A DNA stretch of 64,000 nucleotides from Verrucomicrobiia bacterium (GTDB taxonomy: Bacteria > Verrucomicrobiota > Verrucomicrobiia > Opitutales > Cerasicoccaceae): positions 310,001-374,000 of the forward strand of contig JAUIHT010000006.1 of assembly GCA_030432235.1 (NCBI GenBank). Direction: 5' to 3'. Numbering within the stretch: position 1 is the stretch's first letter; each line of letters opens with the position of its first letter. A program made the translations under genes and the position numbers. Below the pieces are notes generated by a model. It saw only the letters and a program-made list of their open reading frames with translations, did no database searches and was not told the DNA's origin. This document shows, in pieces, positions 9,519 through 18,542 of this stretch.

Positions 9519-11447
9519 ATGAATGCTTTCAACCAATTCAAATTCTGCCATTTTTCACTCAAAAAAGTATTCCTCATCGTTGCAGGCTATTGTTTTGGCC
9601 TTAGCGGGCCACTTCCAGCTCAACAGGAAACATTGAGCATCAAGGGCTATGATGGCTCTGCCTCAACCACTGGCACAGGTGAGTCGCTTGATGTCCGTAT
9701 GGATGTGGCAAATTACAACAGCAGCACAGGTGCGGGAGAGCCACAGGTCGAGTTTAACATAGCCAGCACGGGATTCGATTCAGCGCATTGGCTTTGGTTG
9801 AGCGGCGGGTACTTGCAAATGCTGCTGGCCAACGACAGCTCGCTTGCCCTGATGCCGGTCGGCACGGATGGGTTTGCCCTCTCAAGCATCGGAGTTGACG
9901 ATCCATTCAACCCCCTCGACCAGCAACGAGGTATCTTTTTTGAAACCGCTTATTATAATGGTAGCGATTTTCAGAGCCGGATTCGAGTCGATGGCAACTA
10001 TCTTTCCTTTGACCAGTCGGGGACTCTGCTGGCCAACGGCAATAGCTTTTTGACTACTTCTCAGACCACATTGGATCAACTTACAAACCTAACGGTTAAG
10101 AATTCCAGCAATGACGATTTGTTTGTCGTAGACGGCCTAGCCGAAACCGTCGATGTAACAGGGAAGCTGCGAGTGGGCGGCTATGATGTGCTCACTTTTA
10201 TGGAGTATGTCGGTCAGGATAAGAACCTCGTCTACAACGGCTATGGTGAAGAAGGTGATTTATCAAACATCTCGGGCATGGATGCCTACATTGAGCGAAA
10301 TTCGGATAAACCTCTGTTTGAAGACCTATCTGAAGCCATCATTGTTAACAACAGTGGAACCGTTATCGATCCTTCGCGCATGTACTTTGACGCTACTGCT
10401 GTCATAGGCGCATTCAAAATTGAGCAGGTTTCCAATGACTATTTTGGGACTAAGCAGATCATTCCGATAAATCCATCTAAACGCTACCGAATGTCATTTT
10501 TTTACCGAATGGAAAACTACGATCCGAGCGGTACAAGCGCAAACGACTACGTATATTTTTCGCCTTACGACAGAGATGGTAATAGCATAACGGCAACTCA
10601 AACCATATATATGCAAAAGTCGGATAACAGTCCCGTAATGGCCACACTAACGGAGGATTTTGATTCACACAATGCGGTTAACGGATACTACGACCTTAAG
10701 CTCTCGATTCCTTCCGACGATGTGGTCTCTTGGCAGAATTCCGCACCAAACTCTAGCCGTGGGATTGTAGCTTGGAATTATCTGGATTATGGTTTTTCCA
10801 ACGATCCTGCAAAGCCTAATTACTCACGCCATTCAAATTACCAAGTTCTGGATGGCGCTACGCTTATCCATGACGGTGGCGATGATTATACGCTCAGGCT
10901 CGATCACGATAGAGCGATATCAGGAGGTACTGTCATTGGTAAATTCCGCAGTGATATTGGAGATATTATCCAAGGAGAAACCATAGGTATCTGTCAAAGC
11001 GGCGGCCACTATTACTACTTAAACAGTAGTCCCGGTTACAGCAATGACCAGTGGTATTATGTAGTTACAGAATTTTTCGGCGGAGGCTATGCGATTGAGG
11101 CAGACAAGGCTCCTGCACAAACAGCTCAATTCCGCTATGGCACCGCACGGATTAGCCCAAGGATACGAATGAATACTAACTCAAATCAAGGGATTGGCGG
11201 GACTGGGGTGACCATATATTTAGCTGGAATACGCGTGGAAATGCTGGAAGAAGCAAATTCTACTGTTGAGAATATGCTGGATGTTGGCGGCGACACTATC
11301 ATCAGCGGAACGCTTACCGTAGAGGGTGAAACTTACCATAACGAAAAAGTTCATTTTTACGAAGAAGCTGTCTTCAATGGCGGCGTGCAACCCTTTCAAC
11401 TGACTCAGGCTGCAGGCGACATTTCCATGGGTGCTTACGGTAACTAG
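9519..11447 (+). CDS. Large secreted protein of unknown function
   Basis: A 642-residue protein with a signal peptide ending near GPLPAQQ. No enzyme motif is recognised. Two segments have a phage tail-fibre-like or 'decorated beta' style: LTNLTVKNSSNDDLFVVDG followed by TGKLRVGG, and near the C-terminus MLDVGGDTIISGTLTVEGE followed by FNGGVQPF and GDISMGAYGN. The latter resembles short C-terminal motifs that recur in verrucomicrobial surface proteins. The middle part (about residues 240-570) has the texture of carbohydrate-binding beta-sandwiches (YRMSFFYRMENYDPSG, SPRIRMNTNSN). It lies between two decayed transposases just outside the island. Confidence 0.6.
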   Translation: MNAFNQFKFCHFSLKKVFLIVAGYCFGLSGPLPAQQETLSIKGYDGSASTTGTGESLDVRMDVANYNSSTGAGEPQVEFNIASTGFDSAHWLWLSGGYLQMLLANDSSLALMPVGTDGFALSSIGVDDPFNPLDQQRGIFFETAYYNGSDFQSRIRVDGNYLSFDQSGTLLANGNSFLTTSQTTLDQLTNLTVKNSSNDDLFVVDGLAETVDVTGKLRVGGYDVLTFMEYVGQDKNLVYNGYGEEGDLSNISGMDAYIERNSDKPLFEDLSEAIIVNNSGTVIDPSRMYFDATAVIGAFKIEQVSNDYFGTKQIIPINPSKRYRMSFFYRMENYDPSGTSANDYVYFSPYDRDGNSITATQTIYMQKSDNSPVMATLTEDFDSHNAVNGYYDLKLSIPSDDVVSWQNSAPNSSRGIVAWNYLDYGFSNDPAKPNYSRHSNYQVLDGATLIHDGGDDYTLRLDHDRAISGGTVIGKFRSDIGDIIQGETIGICQSGGHYYYLNSSPGYSNDQWYYVVTEFFGGGYAIEADKAPAQTAQFRYGTARISPRIRMNTNSNQGIGGTGVTIYLAGIRVEMLEEANSTVENMLDVGGDTIISGTLTVEGETYHNEKVHFYEEAVFNGGVQPFQLTQAAGDISMGAYGN

Positions 11448-11481
11448 GAAGGTTCAGGTTTAAGATGATATCATGAAGGGT

Positions 11482-12193
11482 TCAGGGTCTGTGCTGAGCG
11501 ATTTTAAGGCAGTTGTAGCCGAGGGTGACGAGGTTCCATTCGATGGCTGAGCCTTGGAGCCCGCGTAGTCTGAAGCGGTCAAAGCCGATGACGTTTTTGA
11601 TGAGTCCGAAGGCACCTTCGGCAATGCTGTTACGTTTGCGGTAGAGGGCTTTTCCGCGAGCGGTTTTGAGCCTATCGATGAGGAGTTGTTTGTAGCGTTT
11701 TTCGCGTTCGCGGGGATGGTCGGGTGAGTAGCGTTTGGCTTCTTTGGCGCTCTGATGGGTGGGCGGACAGAGCAGGCGCTGTTCTTTTTCCCAGCGGAGC
11801 ATATCCGGCCGCTTGTAATAGCCGCTGTCGGCGCAGACGACAGCTTGGGCGTTGTAGCCTTGCAGGTAGCGTCCCTGGCGGGTGGGCATGCTGTGGGTAT
11901 CCGGGTCGGCCATGTTGATGCGCTGATGGGCCCGGTCTGCTTCGCGGCGCATGGCTCCGGTTTGCGGGTTGGCCGGTCGGCCACCGCGGGACTTGTCGTC
12001 GTCGCGGCGACTGCGCTGCGCGCTGGCTTTGCGCTGTGCTTCTAGGCGCTCAAGCCGGACCTCCAGTTTGCTTTTGGCTTCGACCAGTTTGGCCGCTCGC
12101 GCTTTGCGCTCGGTCAACTCATCCAGCAGAAAGAGCCCGTCCTGGCGGCTGTCCTCATGGTCCGCCGCTGCGGCCTGTTTGAGGCGCTCGCCG
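11482..12193 (-). pseudogene. IS1182-like transposase, C-terminal remnant
   Basis: The complement encodes the C-terminal part of an IS1182-like (DDE) transposase: GRYLQGYNAQAVV, then KALYRKRNSIAEGAFGLIKN and a final FRLRGLQGSAIEWNLVTLGYN. The N-terminal half is missing. Between QAVV and CADSGYY roughly 45 residues usual in the family seem absent, so there is also an internal in-frame deletion (inferred from family memory). An open frame continues to 12339, but residues beyond 12193 are just translation through the tRNA fragment and the arm repeat. The coding remnant ends exactly where the tRNA-derived repeat begins. Confidence 0.75.
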
Positions 12194-12241
12194 TGGTCGG
12201 GCTGCAGGGATTCGAACCCTGGACCTCGTCGTCCCGAACGA
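12194..12241 (-). repeat. Attachment site, left: 48-nt fragment of tRNA-Pro
   Basis: Bases 12194-12241 are identical to 55886-55933, the 3' 48 nt of the tRNA-Pro gene. The match starts at the encoded CCA (TGG on this strand) and ends inside the 5' strand of the anticodon stem; the sequences differ immediately on both sides. This is the usual arrangement for an integrase that crosses over in a tRNA anticodon region and rebuilds the tRNA at the other end. Confidence 0.9.
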
Positions 12242-12309
12242 ATTTTTGAGTGATTTATATTTTTCTTTTTATCAGTGATTTGTAGAATCACGCTCTTGAA
12301 ATGACTCGC

Positions 12310-12341
12310 CAGTTGCCAATTCAGTTGCCAAAAATGCACCT
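12310..12341 (+). repeat. Putative integrase arm-type site, left copy
   Basis: A 32-bp sequence identical to 55750-55781. It contains CAGTTGCCA twice, separated by three bases (ATT), a typical look for two tandem binding sites. It lies 69 bp inside the left attachment repeat and just before the integrase start codon, so integrase binding here could also repress its own gene. Role inferred from position and symmetry. Confidence 0.6.
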
Positions 12342-12344
12342 GTT

Positions 12345-13760
12345 ATGGGTCGAAAAAAGAAGGAAAAGCCGCGTTTCATCGTTACTGAATTTACCAATCC
12401 CACGACAAAAACCAAGTCCTATCGGGTGAGTGGAACGACCCGGTCAGGGGAACGGATCCGGGAGAATATGTCCGACCGTCGTGAAGCCGAGGAACGCCGT
12501 TTTGAACTACAGAATGAATATGACCATGAGCCGGACCCACGCTCCAACAGGCGAACAATCCTCTCCTATGACCAGATAGCAGATGCAGAAACAGCCATTA
12601 AGGAGTTGCCCGCCTCTCAGACGCTGACCTCTGTGGTCACTAAGTATCTAGACTGTGAAAATCGACTCCGGGCAAAAGACATCGACCTGGATAAGGCCAT
12701 CCACTTCGCCCTCAACCACTACAAGGAGGACATCAAACCCGTCACGGTCCACAACGCGATAAACGAGTTTCTCGGCGACAAAGATGGGCTATCCAAGCAG
12801 ACCCAAAACAACTACGCGAAGGCGACCCGGCCCCTCCTTAAGGACCCCAACAAGCCGCTACACGAGGTTTCCGCCGATGACATCCGTGCGATCCTGAAGC
12901 CCTACACGAAGCCCCGAAGCCATCGCACCTACAAGAACAACCTCAGTGTGTTCTTTCGATGGGCCGTGCGGCGTCGCTATATCTTGGAGAATCCCTGCGA
13001 CATGATCGAGGGCCTCAGGTTGAGAAAGTCCCAGGTCGGCATCCTCTCACTCGCAGAGATCAAAAAGCTCCTACAGGCATCCGTCGAATACAAAAATTCA
13101 GTCATGGCACCCAGCATAGCGATTGCGCTTTTTGCTGGCCTGAGGCCCTCTGAGTTGGAAGGGCTAACTCCAAAGGATATTACCAAAGATGAAATTCTGG
13201 TCTCCGAGGGCAAGATGCGTGACAAGCTGAATCGCATCGTGCCCCTACCCCCCGTATTGAGGGAGTGGCTGGAAGCATACCCCTATACAGGTCGGCCCGA
13301 AGGATGGCGCACAAAATACCGTGCCCTGATGGATGCTGCCCAGCCCAAGCATGATGTTCCAGACATCCTGCGTCATACCAGCATCAGCTTCCAGTATGGC
13401 CGGGACAGGGATCTTAAAATAGTCGCCTACAATTGTGGCAACAGCCCGGATATCATCACCAGTAGCTACCTGGACATCCTGCGAAACCAGCAAGACATAC
13501 CCGCATTTTGGGAGCTAAGCCCCCTGAAACTCCGGGAATCAGCCGTTAAAGTCACGCTACCAAGTGTCCATGAAATCGACTGGCCCTCCAATAGCGTTCT
13601 CGCAAAACTGGTCTTCGAGAAACCCCTCACGGCCATTGGCAAAATGCTAGGGGTCTCCGACAACGCCGTCCGCAAGCACTGCCTCACCCGGGGAATCGAC
13701 CTGCCCAAGAACGGCTATTGGCAAAAGAAGTACCAAAGCCAGAAATACTCACTGAAATGA
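12345..13760 (+). CDS. int: Tyrosine recombinase (integrase) of the island
   Basis: A 471-residue phage-type integrase. Residues about 130-215 form the SAM-like core-binding domain (SKQTQNNYAKATRPLL, FRWAVRRRYILENPC). The catalytic domain shows Arg267 (AGLRPSELEGL), Lys290 in the beta-hairpin, Arg343-His344 (ILRHTS) and the nucleophile Tyr375 (ITSSYLDIL). The position three before Arg343 is Asp where His is usual, a tolerated variation in some families. The C-terminus (about 430-470) adds a helix-turn-helix-like segment, AIGKMLGVSDNAVRKHC. It is placed between the tRNA fragment and the cargo, reading into the island, and should catalyse integration at tRNA-Pro. Confidence 0.93.
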   Translation: MGRKKKEKPRFIVTEFTNPTTKTKSYRVSGTTRSGERIRENMSDRREAEERRFELQNEYDHEPDPRSNRRTILSYDQIADAETAIKELPASQTLTSVVTKYLDCENRLRAKDIDLDKAIHFALNHYKEDIKPVTVHNAINEFLGDKDGLSKQTQNNYAKATRPLLKDPNKPLHEVSADDIRAILKPYTKPRSHRTYKNNLSVFFRWAVRRRYILENPCDMIEGLRLRKSQVGILSLAEIKKLLQASVEYKNSVMAPSIAIALFAGLRPSELEGLTPKDITKDEILVSEGKMRDKLNRIVPLPPVLREWLEAYPYTGRPEGWRTKYRALMDAAQPKHDVPDILRHTSISFQYGRDRDLKIVAYNCGNSPDIITSSYLDILRNQQDIPAFWELSPLKLRESAVKVTLPSVHEIDWPSNSVLAKLVFEKPLTAIGKMLGVSDNAVRKHCLTRGIDLPKNGYWQKKYQSQKYSLK

Positions 13761-13845
13761 GGTAAATTGCTACCTGCCACAGAATACCCTAGAAAGCACG
13801 ATCTTCGTCGGCAGTCGCTACCCATGGCCAGTACCATCGACAGAG

Positions 13846-14115
13846 CCCAAGTTCGCCGGTCGCGTCCTGGATGCCTGGGCCTACGGCCACGGCATCATGC
13901 TCGATTTCATCCGCCCGGGAAAGCCCACCGAAAACGGCTACATCGAGTCCTTTAATGACAGACTACGTCAGGAATGCCTTATCCGGAAACAGCTCTGGAG
14001 CCTCACCGAGGCACGCGTCGTTATTGAAGACTAGCGATGGAAGTATAACAACATCCGCCCCCACTGAAGCCTTGGCTACATCACGCCACTGCGATACGCC
14101 AAAAAAAGAAACACC
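13846..14115 (+). pseudogene. IS3-family transposase relic
   Basis: Reading this strand gives FAGRVLDAWAYGHGIMLDF, then GKPTENGYIESFNDRLRQEC, the catalytic-Glu region of IS3-type OrfB transposases. In-frame stops follow in places where the family has Trp and Ser: IED-stop-RWKYNNIRPH-stop-SLGYITP. The first two catalytic Asp are absent because the piece starts after them. It is a dead C-terminal fragment directly behind the integrase, marking the junction between the recombination module and the cargo. Confidence 0.8.
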
Positions 14116-14425
14116 ACCCAACGAACCCTCAACCACCTATACCAACACATCAACCAACCCGCCAGACTAACGAACTACACGGCTCACAGCGCGTAACTTG
14201 ACCATACCAATCAACAGTTTCAAAAAATGTTTATCATGGAGCACACATAGAGGTACAGATTCCAGATAAAACATACCCAAGACTGAAACAAGTAGCATGG
14301 GCATGGTCGAATCTCTCTAATGACATAAAAAACTAGAATTCGATCTCTGATTCAGTGACCGGAGGTCAGCAGTTCCCTGCGTTAATTATTCAGTCCTGAG
14401 TTCCATCCAATTTGGCAGGCCAGAA
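14116..14425. other. Intergenic stretch without recognisable features
   Basis: About 310 bp between the IS3 relic and the stop codon of the convergent sulfatase. I see no convincing reading frame, palindrome or terminator. Confidence 0.4.
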
Positions 14426-15799
14426 TTAGCGCTCGTGCGGAGCCTTCCAGAAGGATGATTCCGTGCGCGCCGACTTTAGGTAATCTTCGATTTTCGCAAC
14501 GATTTCTGGGTGCTCTGCAGCAACATTATTTGCCTCACCGGGATCCACGGATAAATCGTATAGCTCCGGGGGGCTATTCGGTTCCAAGCGTATCACCTTC
14601 CAATTGCGCCAACGCACGGCCTGCTCGTATCCGCGCTCATAGAATTCCCAATAGAAAAAGCGATCCGAGGTATCCTGGGGTTTGCCCAAGATGACAGGCA
14701 GCACATTGATTCCGTCAAGCCCTTCGGGCGCATCCACCCCAGCGACTGCGGCCAAGGTCGGAAGAACATCCGGAAAATACCACGGAGCATTGCTGACCGC
14801 ACCCGCAGGGACATGTCCCGGCCACCAGGCAATCATCGGCACGCGGATTCCACCCTCGTACATATCACGCTTCTTCCCGTGGAGCAGCCCGGAGCTGTCA
14901 AAGAGGCCGTCCCAACGTTGCGCCGCACCATTATCTGAGCAAAAGAAGACCAAGGTTTTGTCAGCAATGCCCTCCTTCTCCAGTAGCTCAAGGATTCTTC
15001 CTACATCTTTGTCCAGAAGCGTGACCATGGCGGCAAAAACCTTTTCATTCTCCGTCCAGGGCTTATCCTCAAATTCGCCCAAGTCAGGAATCTGGTATTT
15101 GCCGTGCGGGAGCGTATAGGGCAGGTAGAGGAAAAAAGGCTCGTCCTTGTGATTCTCGATAAATTCCAAGGCGAAATCGGTGAACAGATCATGAGAGTAG
15201 GAAGATCCCTGATCACCGTAATTACCCTCTATCCTTTCTAGCTCCTCATTTTTCCAGAGATATTCGGGATAGTAATGATGAGCGCGCGCTTGATTGAGAT
15301 AGCCATACCATTCGTCGAAGCCCTGACGATTGGGCTCGCCCGTACTGCTCGGCTCACCGAGCCCCCATTTTCCGGTCATCCCGGTCACGTAGCCTGCGTC
15401 TTGCAGAACCTCAGCCACAGTAACATCCTCCGCATTGAGAGGCACACGGCCAGCCTGCGCCAATTCGGATACAGGCTCAACCCCCTTGCTGAAATTTCCA
15501 CGAACAGTTGTATGGCCTGTGTGTTGACCTGTCATCAACGTGCTCCGAGCAGGAGCACAAACCGGTGACCCGGAATAGACCTGCGTGAAGAGCGTGCCCT
15601 CGCTCGCCATCTTGTCGATGTTAGGCGTCGCGATTATCTTCTGACCATAGCAACCCAAATCGGCATAGCCCAGGTCATCCGCCATAATGAAAATGATATT
15701 CGGCTTATCAGCCCCCGACTGGCCAAACGACTGCAGGATAAAGGTGCAGAACAGGGAAAAGAAAAACGCTGATATTTTCAATATAGGGTTAGGGGGCAT
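14426..15799 (-). CDS. Secreted type I sulfatase
   Basis: A 457-residue arylsulfatase-family enzyme with a signal peptide ending near LQSFGQSG. The first strand NIIFIMADDLGYADLGCYG carries the metal-binding Asp pair, and CAPAR begins at Cys81, the formylglycine precursor (CxPAR type). SDNGA near residue 307 gives further metal ligands. The domain is full length and ends with the usual small C-terminal subdomain (PPELYDLSVDPGE). It is divergent from the hydrolase gene, and the LacI-type palindrome at 15860-15873 lies about 60 bp before its start. It probably removes sulfate from a polysaccharide outside the cytoplasm. The specific linkage is unknown. Confidence 0.93.
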   Translation of the reverse strand: MPPNPILKISAFFFSLFCTFILQSFGQSGADKPNIIFIMADDLGYADLGCYGQKIIATPNIDKMASEGTLFTQVYSGSPVCAPARSTLMTGQHTGHTTVRGNFSKGVEPVSELAQAGRVPLNAEDVTVAEVLQDAGYVTGMTGKWGLGEPSSTGEPNRQGFDEWYGYLNQARAHHYYPEYLWKNEELERIEGNYGDQGSSYSHDLFTDFALEFIENHKDEPFFLYLPYTLPHGKYQIPDLGEFEDKPWTENEKVFAAMVTLLDKDVGRILELLEKEGIADKTLVFFCSDNGAAQRWDGLFDSSGLLHGKKRDMYEGGIRVPMIAWWPGHVPAGAVSNAPWYFPDVLPTLAAVAGVDAPEGLDGINVLPVILGKPQDTSDRFFYWEFYERGYEQAVRWRNWKVIRLEPNSPPELYDLSVDPGEANNVAAEHPEIVAKIEDYLKSARTESSFWKAPHER

Positions 15800-15859
15800 A
15801 ATCTCGGAGTGTTGGATTTCTTAGAAAGCTTGATGTATTTTAGAATGTCAAAATAAAAT

Positions 15860-15873
15860 TGGACACGTGTTCA
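15860..15873. promoter_or_regulatory. LacI-type operator (site A)
   Basis: TGGACACGTGTTCA fits the palindrome TGnACnCGnGTnCA with a central CG, as bound by LacI-family repressors. It lies between the divergent sulfatase and hydrolase genes and could control both. The flank ATTTTT also follows sites B and E. Confidence 0.65.
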
Positions 15874-15941
15874 TTTTTAAGCTTTTGATTATCACTTTCA
15901 AAAATCACTCCCCCACGAGCACATCATCACAATCCCTCCCC

Positions 15942-16952
15942 ATGCCTCACAAGATACTCCTATTTCGAAACTTTATATGTCTCTTTGCGATTCCCTTGTT
16001 TGGGATTGCCGGTCACATAAATGCCCGTGAAGAACCGGGAACAAAAACCAAGGAGCCCGCCTGGGATGACACCTCCTCAGACAAGTGGAAAGGGTTTCAA
16101 GAAGTCGAAATCCCCTCAACAGCCGATGGGCAATTACAGTCGGCCTATTTTCTACCGGCTGAATCTAAAGCCCCTTTACTAATAAGCCTACACACTTGGT
16201 CTGGAGACTACAGTCAGAGGGATCCCATCGCGCCCATAGCCCAGGATGCAGGCTGGAATTATATCCACCCTAATTTTCGAGGGATGAATAACACACCCGA
16301 TTCGACCCTCAGCTCCAAAGCCTTGGCTGACATCGAAGATGCCATCCAGTATGCAATCGACCATGGGAATGTCGACATGGACAACATCTTTATCGTTGGC
16401 ACTTCGGGCGGCGGATACGCGACGCTGGGCGCCTATATGCATACCAAGCACCCGGTAAAGGCCTACATGGCCTGGGTGCCGATCAGCGATATCGAAGCCT
16501 GGTATTACCAGTCGTTAGTCCGGAATAAGAAATACGCACGCCACATTCTCAAAAGCACCTCTAAGGGAGGTGAGCTGAACGTCGAAGAAGCCCGCTCGCG
16601 CTCCCCTCTCTACTTCGCTATGCCGAAGGTCTCCAAGGGAAAGCTGGAAATCCATGCCGGCATTAATGATGGCTACACCGGCAGCGTACCCACCTCACAA
16701 TCCATTCTCTTTTTCAACCGCCTGGCCCGTGAATACGGCCATGAAGATGCCGTTGTCAGCGAGGCGGATATCATCAAGATTCTGAGCAGGGGCCTGAAGC
16801 CCGACCCCGCGCTTGGCACACTGGGCGACCGTACGATCCTCTTTCAGCGTGAAACTCCGGAGGTCAGCCTGACCATTTTTGACGGAGGCCATGAGATGTT
16901 GCCCGAATACTGTTTTGAGCGAATAACGGTCTTGGCAAAGCAAGTGGATTAA
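15942..16952 (+). CDS. Secreted alpha/beta hydrolase (esterase or S9-like peptidase fold)
   Basis: I chose the ATG at 15942 because it gives a clean signal peptide (LLFRNFICLFAIPLFGIAG, cleavage near HINA); an upstream GTG at 15867 would lie inside the operator. The protein is 336 residues. It shows the nucleophile motif GTSGGG, a later Asp (GINDGYTGSVP) and the catalytic His (DGGHEM), the complete triad of the prolyl-oligopeptidase/acetyl-xylan-esterase type of alpha/beta hydrolases. In a sulfatase and TRAP context, removal of acyl groups from a polysaccharide is the likeliest role, but a peptidase is not excluded. It heads a run of genes through the TRAP transporter to the sulfatase at 19843. 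Confidence 0.8.
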   Translation: MPHKILLFRNFICLFAIPLFGIAGHINAREEPGTKTKEPAWDDTSSDKWKGFQEVEIPSTADGQLQSAYFLPAESKAPLLISLHTWSGDYSQRDPIAPIAQDAGWNYIHPNFRGMNNTPDSTLSSKALADIEDAIQYAIDHGNVDMDNIFIVGTSGGGYATLGAYMHTKHPVKAYMAWVPISDIEAWYYQSLVRNKKYARHILKSTSKGGELNVEEARSRSPLYFAMPKVSKGKLEIHAGINDGYTGSVPTSQSILFFNRLAREYGHEDAVVSEADIIKILSRGLKPDPALGTLGDRTILFQRETPEVSLTIFDGGHEMLPEYCFERITVLAKQVD

Positions 16953-17010
16953 CTGGGCGGCGCTAAAACTTATGATTCTAAGTAACGCTGGTTTCGGCTG
17001 AACTTCACAT

Positions 17011-18039
17011 ATGAAGCGTGAACTCTCTATCCTCGTTCTAGGCGCCCTCTTGGGCGTGTTGATTGCCACTGCGGGTTTTGCCGTTTTTTCAGGGCAATCC
17101 CGGGGCCAGTCTCAAGTGAAGACCATCCGGCTTGCTCACAGTCTGCCAGAGGCATCACCGGGCCATCGTGCCTTGGTCTGGATGGCGGAAGACTTGAAAA
17201 AACGGTCGGGCGGAACCCTGGAGCTCATTATCTTTCCCAGCGGCCAACTCGGCTCAGAAACCGACACGCTGGAGCAAATGCAACGCGGCGCGTTAGAAAT
17301 GACGCGCAACAATGCCGCCAGCATTGAAGGCTTCATCCCCGATTTTGCCGTCTACGGCACTCCGTACCTTTTCGACGATGACGCCCATTATTGGGCGGTG
17401 CTTCAGGGAGGTGTCGGCGAAGCACTGCTCGAACTCGGAGCCGATTACAACCTGCGCGGGCTGGGCTATTACGACTCCGGAGCGCGCAGCTTTTACACGA
17501 AAAACAAGCCAGTTAAAGTGCCACAAGATCTGAAAGGCATGAAAATCCGTACCCAGCGTAGCAAGACCGCCATGGATTTGGTCGATACACTCGGTGCCTC
17601 CGCCACTCCGATGCCTTTTGGTGAGCTGTATACAGGACTTCAGCAAGGTATTGTGGACGGAGCAGAGAACAACCCTCCCAGCTACTTCGACACACGCCAC
17701 TATGAAGTTGCTCCCTACTACACGCTGGATGAGCACACGCGTGTGCCGGATGTTATCCTGTACAGTGAGCCCCTCTGGCAACAGCTCAGCCCTCAGCAAA
17801 AGCAATGGATAGCCGCCTCCGTCCAAGCCTCGACCGAAGTCCAACGGCAATACTGGAAGGAGTATGAAGAGGCCGTGCTCAAAGAGTTGGAATCCAAAGG
17901 CGTCACCATCATCCGACCGGACAAGATGCCCTTCCAAAAAGCGGTCCAGCCCATGGTCGATAATCTCGACAATCCGCGCATCCAGGAACTGGTGAAGCAA
18001 ATCCGTAAAGCGGCAAACCAGGAAGGCGAACCATCATGA
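17011..18039 (+). CDS. dctP: TRAP transporter solute-binding protein
   Basis: A 342-residue periplasmic DctP-family receptor with an N-terminal signal or anchor (LVLGALLGVLIATAGFAVF). Family hallmarks are IRLAHSLPEASPGHRA, the gating motif GQLGSETDTLEQMQRGALEM, and MKIRTQRS, whose Arg normally holds the ligand carboxylate, followed by GIVDGAENNPPSYF. Binding of a uronate or other acidic sugar would suit the neighbouring glycan enzymes, but ligand identity is an inference. Its stop overlaps the start of the small permease gene (ATGA). Confidence 0.93.
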   Translation: MKRELSILVLGALLGVLIATAGFAVFSGQSRGQSQVKTIRLAHSLPEASPGHRALVWMAEDLKKRSGGTLELIIFPSGQLGSETDTLEQMQRGALEMTRNNAASIEGFIPDFAVYGTPYLFDDDAHYWAVLQGGVGEALLELGADYNLRGLGYYDSGARSFYTKNKPVKVPQDLKGMKIRTQRSKTAMDLVDTLGASATPMPFGELYTGLQQGIVDGAENNPPSYFDTRHYEVAPYYTLDEHTRVPDVILYSEPLWQQLSPQQKQWIAASVQASTEVQRQYWKEYEEAVLKELESKGVTIIRPDKMPFQKAVQPMVDNLDNPRIQELVKQIRKAANQEGEPS

Positions 18040-18542
18040 AATCATTCCGAGCGTTTCTGGAAATCATTAAAAGAATCTTGGAGGTCTTCACCGCCTTGAG
18101 CTTTCTTGTTCTTCTTTTCGACGTGCTCTGGGGTGTATTTTCACGGTACATCATCGGCACCCAAAGCCGTTGGACTGAGGAGCTGGCCATCTACTTGCTC
18201 GTCTGGGTGACATTCCTCGCTACGCCCCTGGCTTATCACGAGAAGGCACACTTGGGAGTCGATTTTCTCGTCCGCAAAATGCATCCGTCAGTGGCCCCCT
18301 CCTGCGAGGTCATCACGCATATCTGCAGCGGGCTGTTCTCTGTTATCGTGCTGTGTTTTGGAGGCTGGCTGCTGGTTTCTGAGACCCTTGAGGCCCGGCA
18401 ATTATCTCCTGCCTTGGGGGTGCCGGTGGGCATCTTCTACAGCGTGGTGCCGATCAGCGGCGCCATCCTCTCTCTCTTTTGCCTGTACGGCATCCTAAAC
18501 CCGCAACCCGCTCAGGCTGATGCACTGCCGGAGACTGACTGA
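18036..18542 (+). CDS. dctQ: TRAP transporter small permease subunit
   Basis: A 168-residue membrane protein with four predicted helices and the DctQ-type motif VFSRYIIGTQSRWTEELAIYLLVW, followed by AYHEKAHLGVDFL. It pairs with the large permease to form the sodium-driven TRAP carrier. It overlaps its neighbours by four bases (ATGA) upstream and one base (TGATG) downstream, so it is translationally coupled. Confidence 0.93.
   Translation: MKSFRAFLEIIKRILEVFTALSFLVLLFDVLWGVFSRYIIGTQSRWTEELAIYLLVWVTFLATPLAYHEKAHLGVDFLVRKMHPSVAPSCEVITHICSGLFSVIVLCFGGWLLVSETLEARQLSPALGVPVGIFYSVVPISGAILSLFCLYGILNPQPAQADALPETD

Noticed and set aside
12194-12339. N-terminal extension of the IS1182-like frame to 12339
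   Set aside because: It is translation through the tRNA fragment and arm repeat, not transposase sequence.
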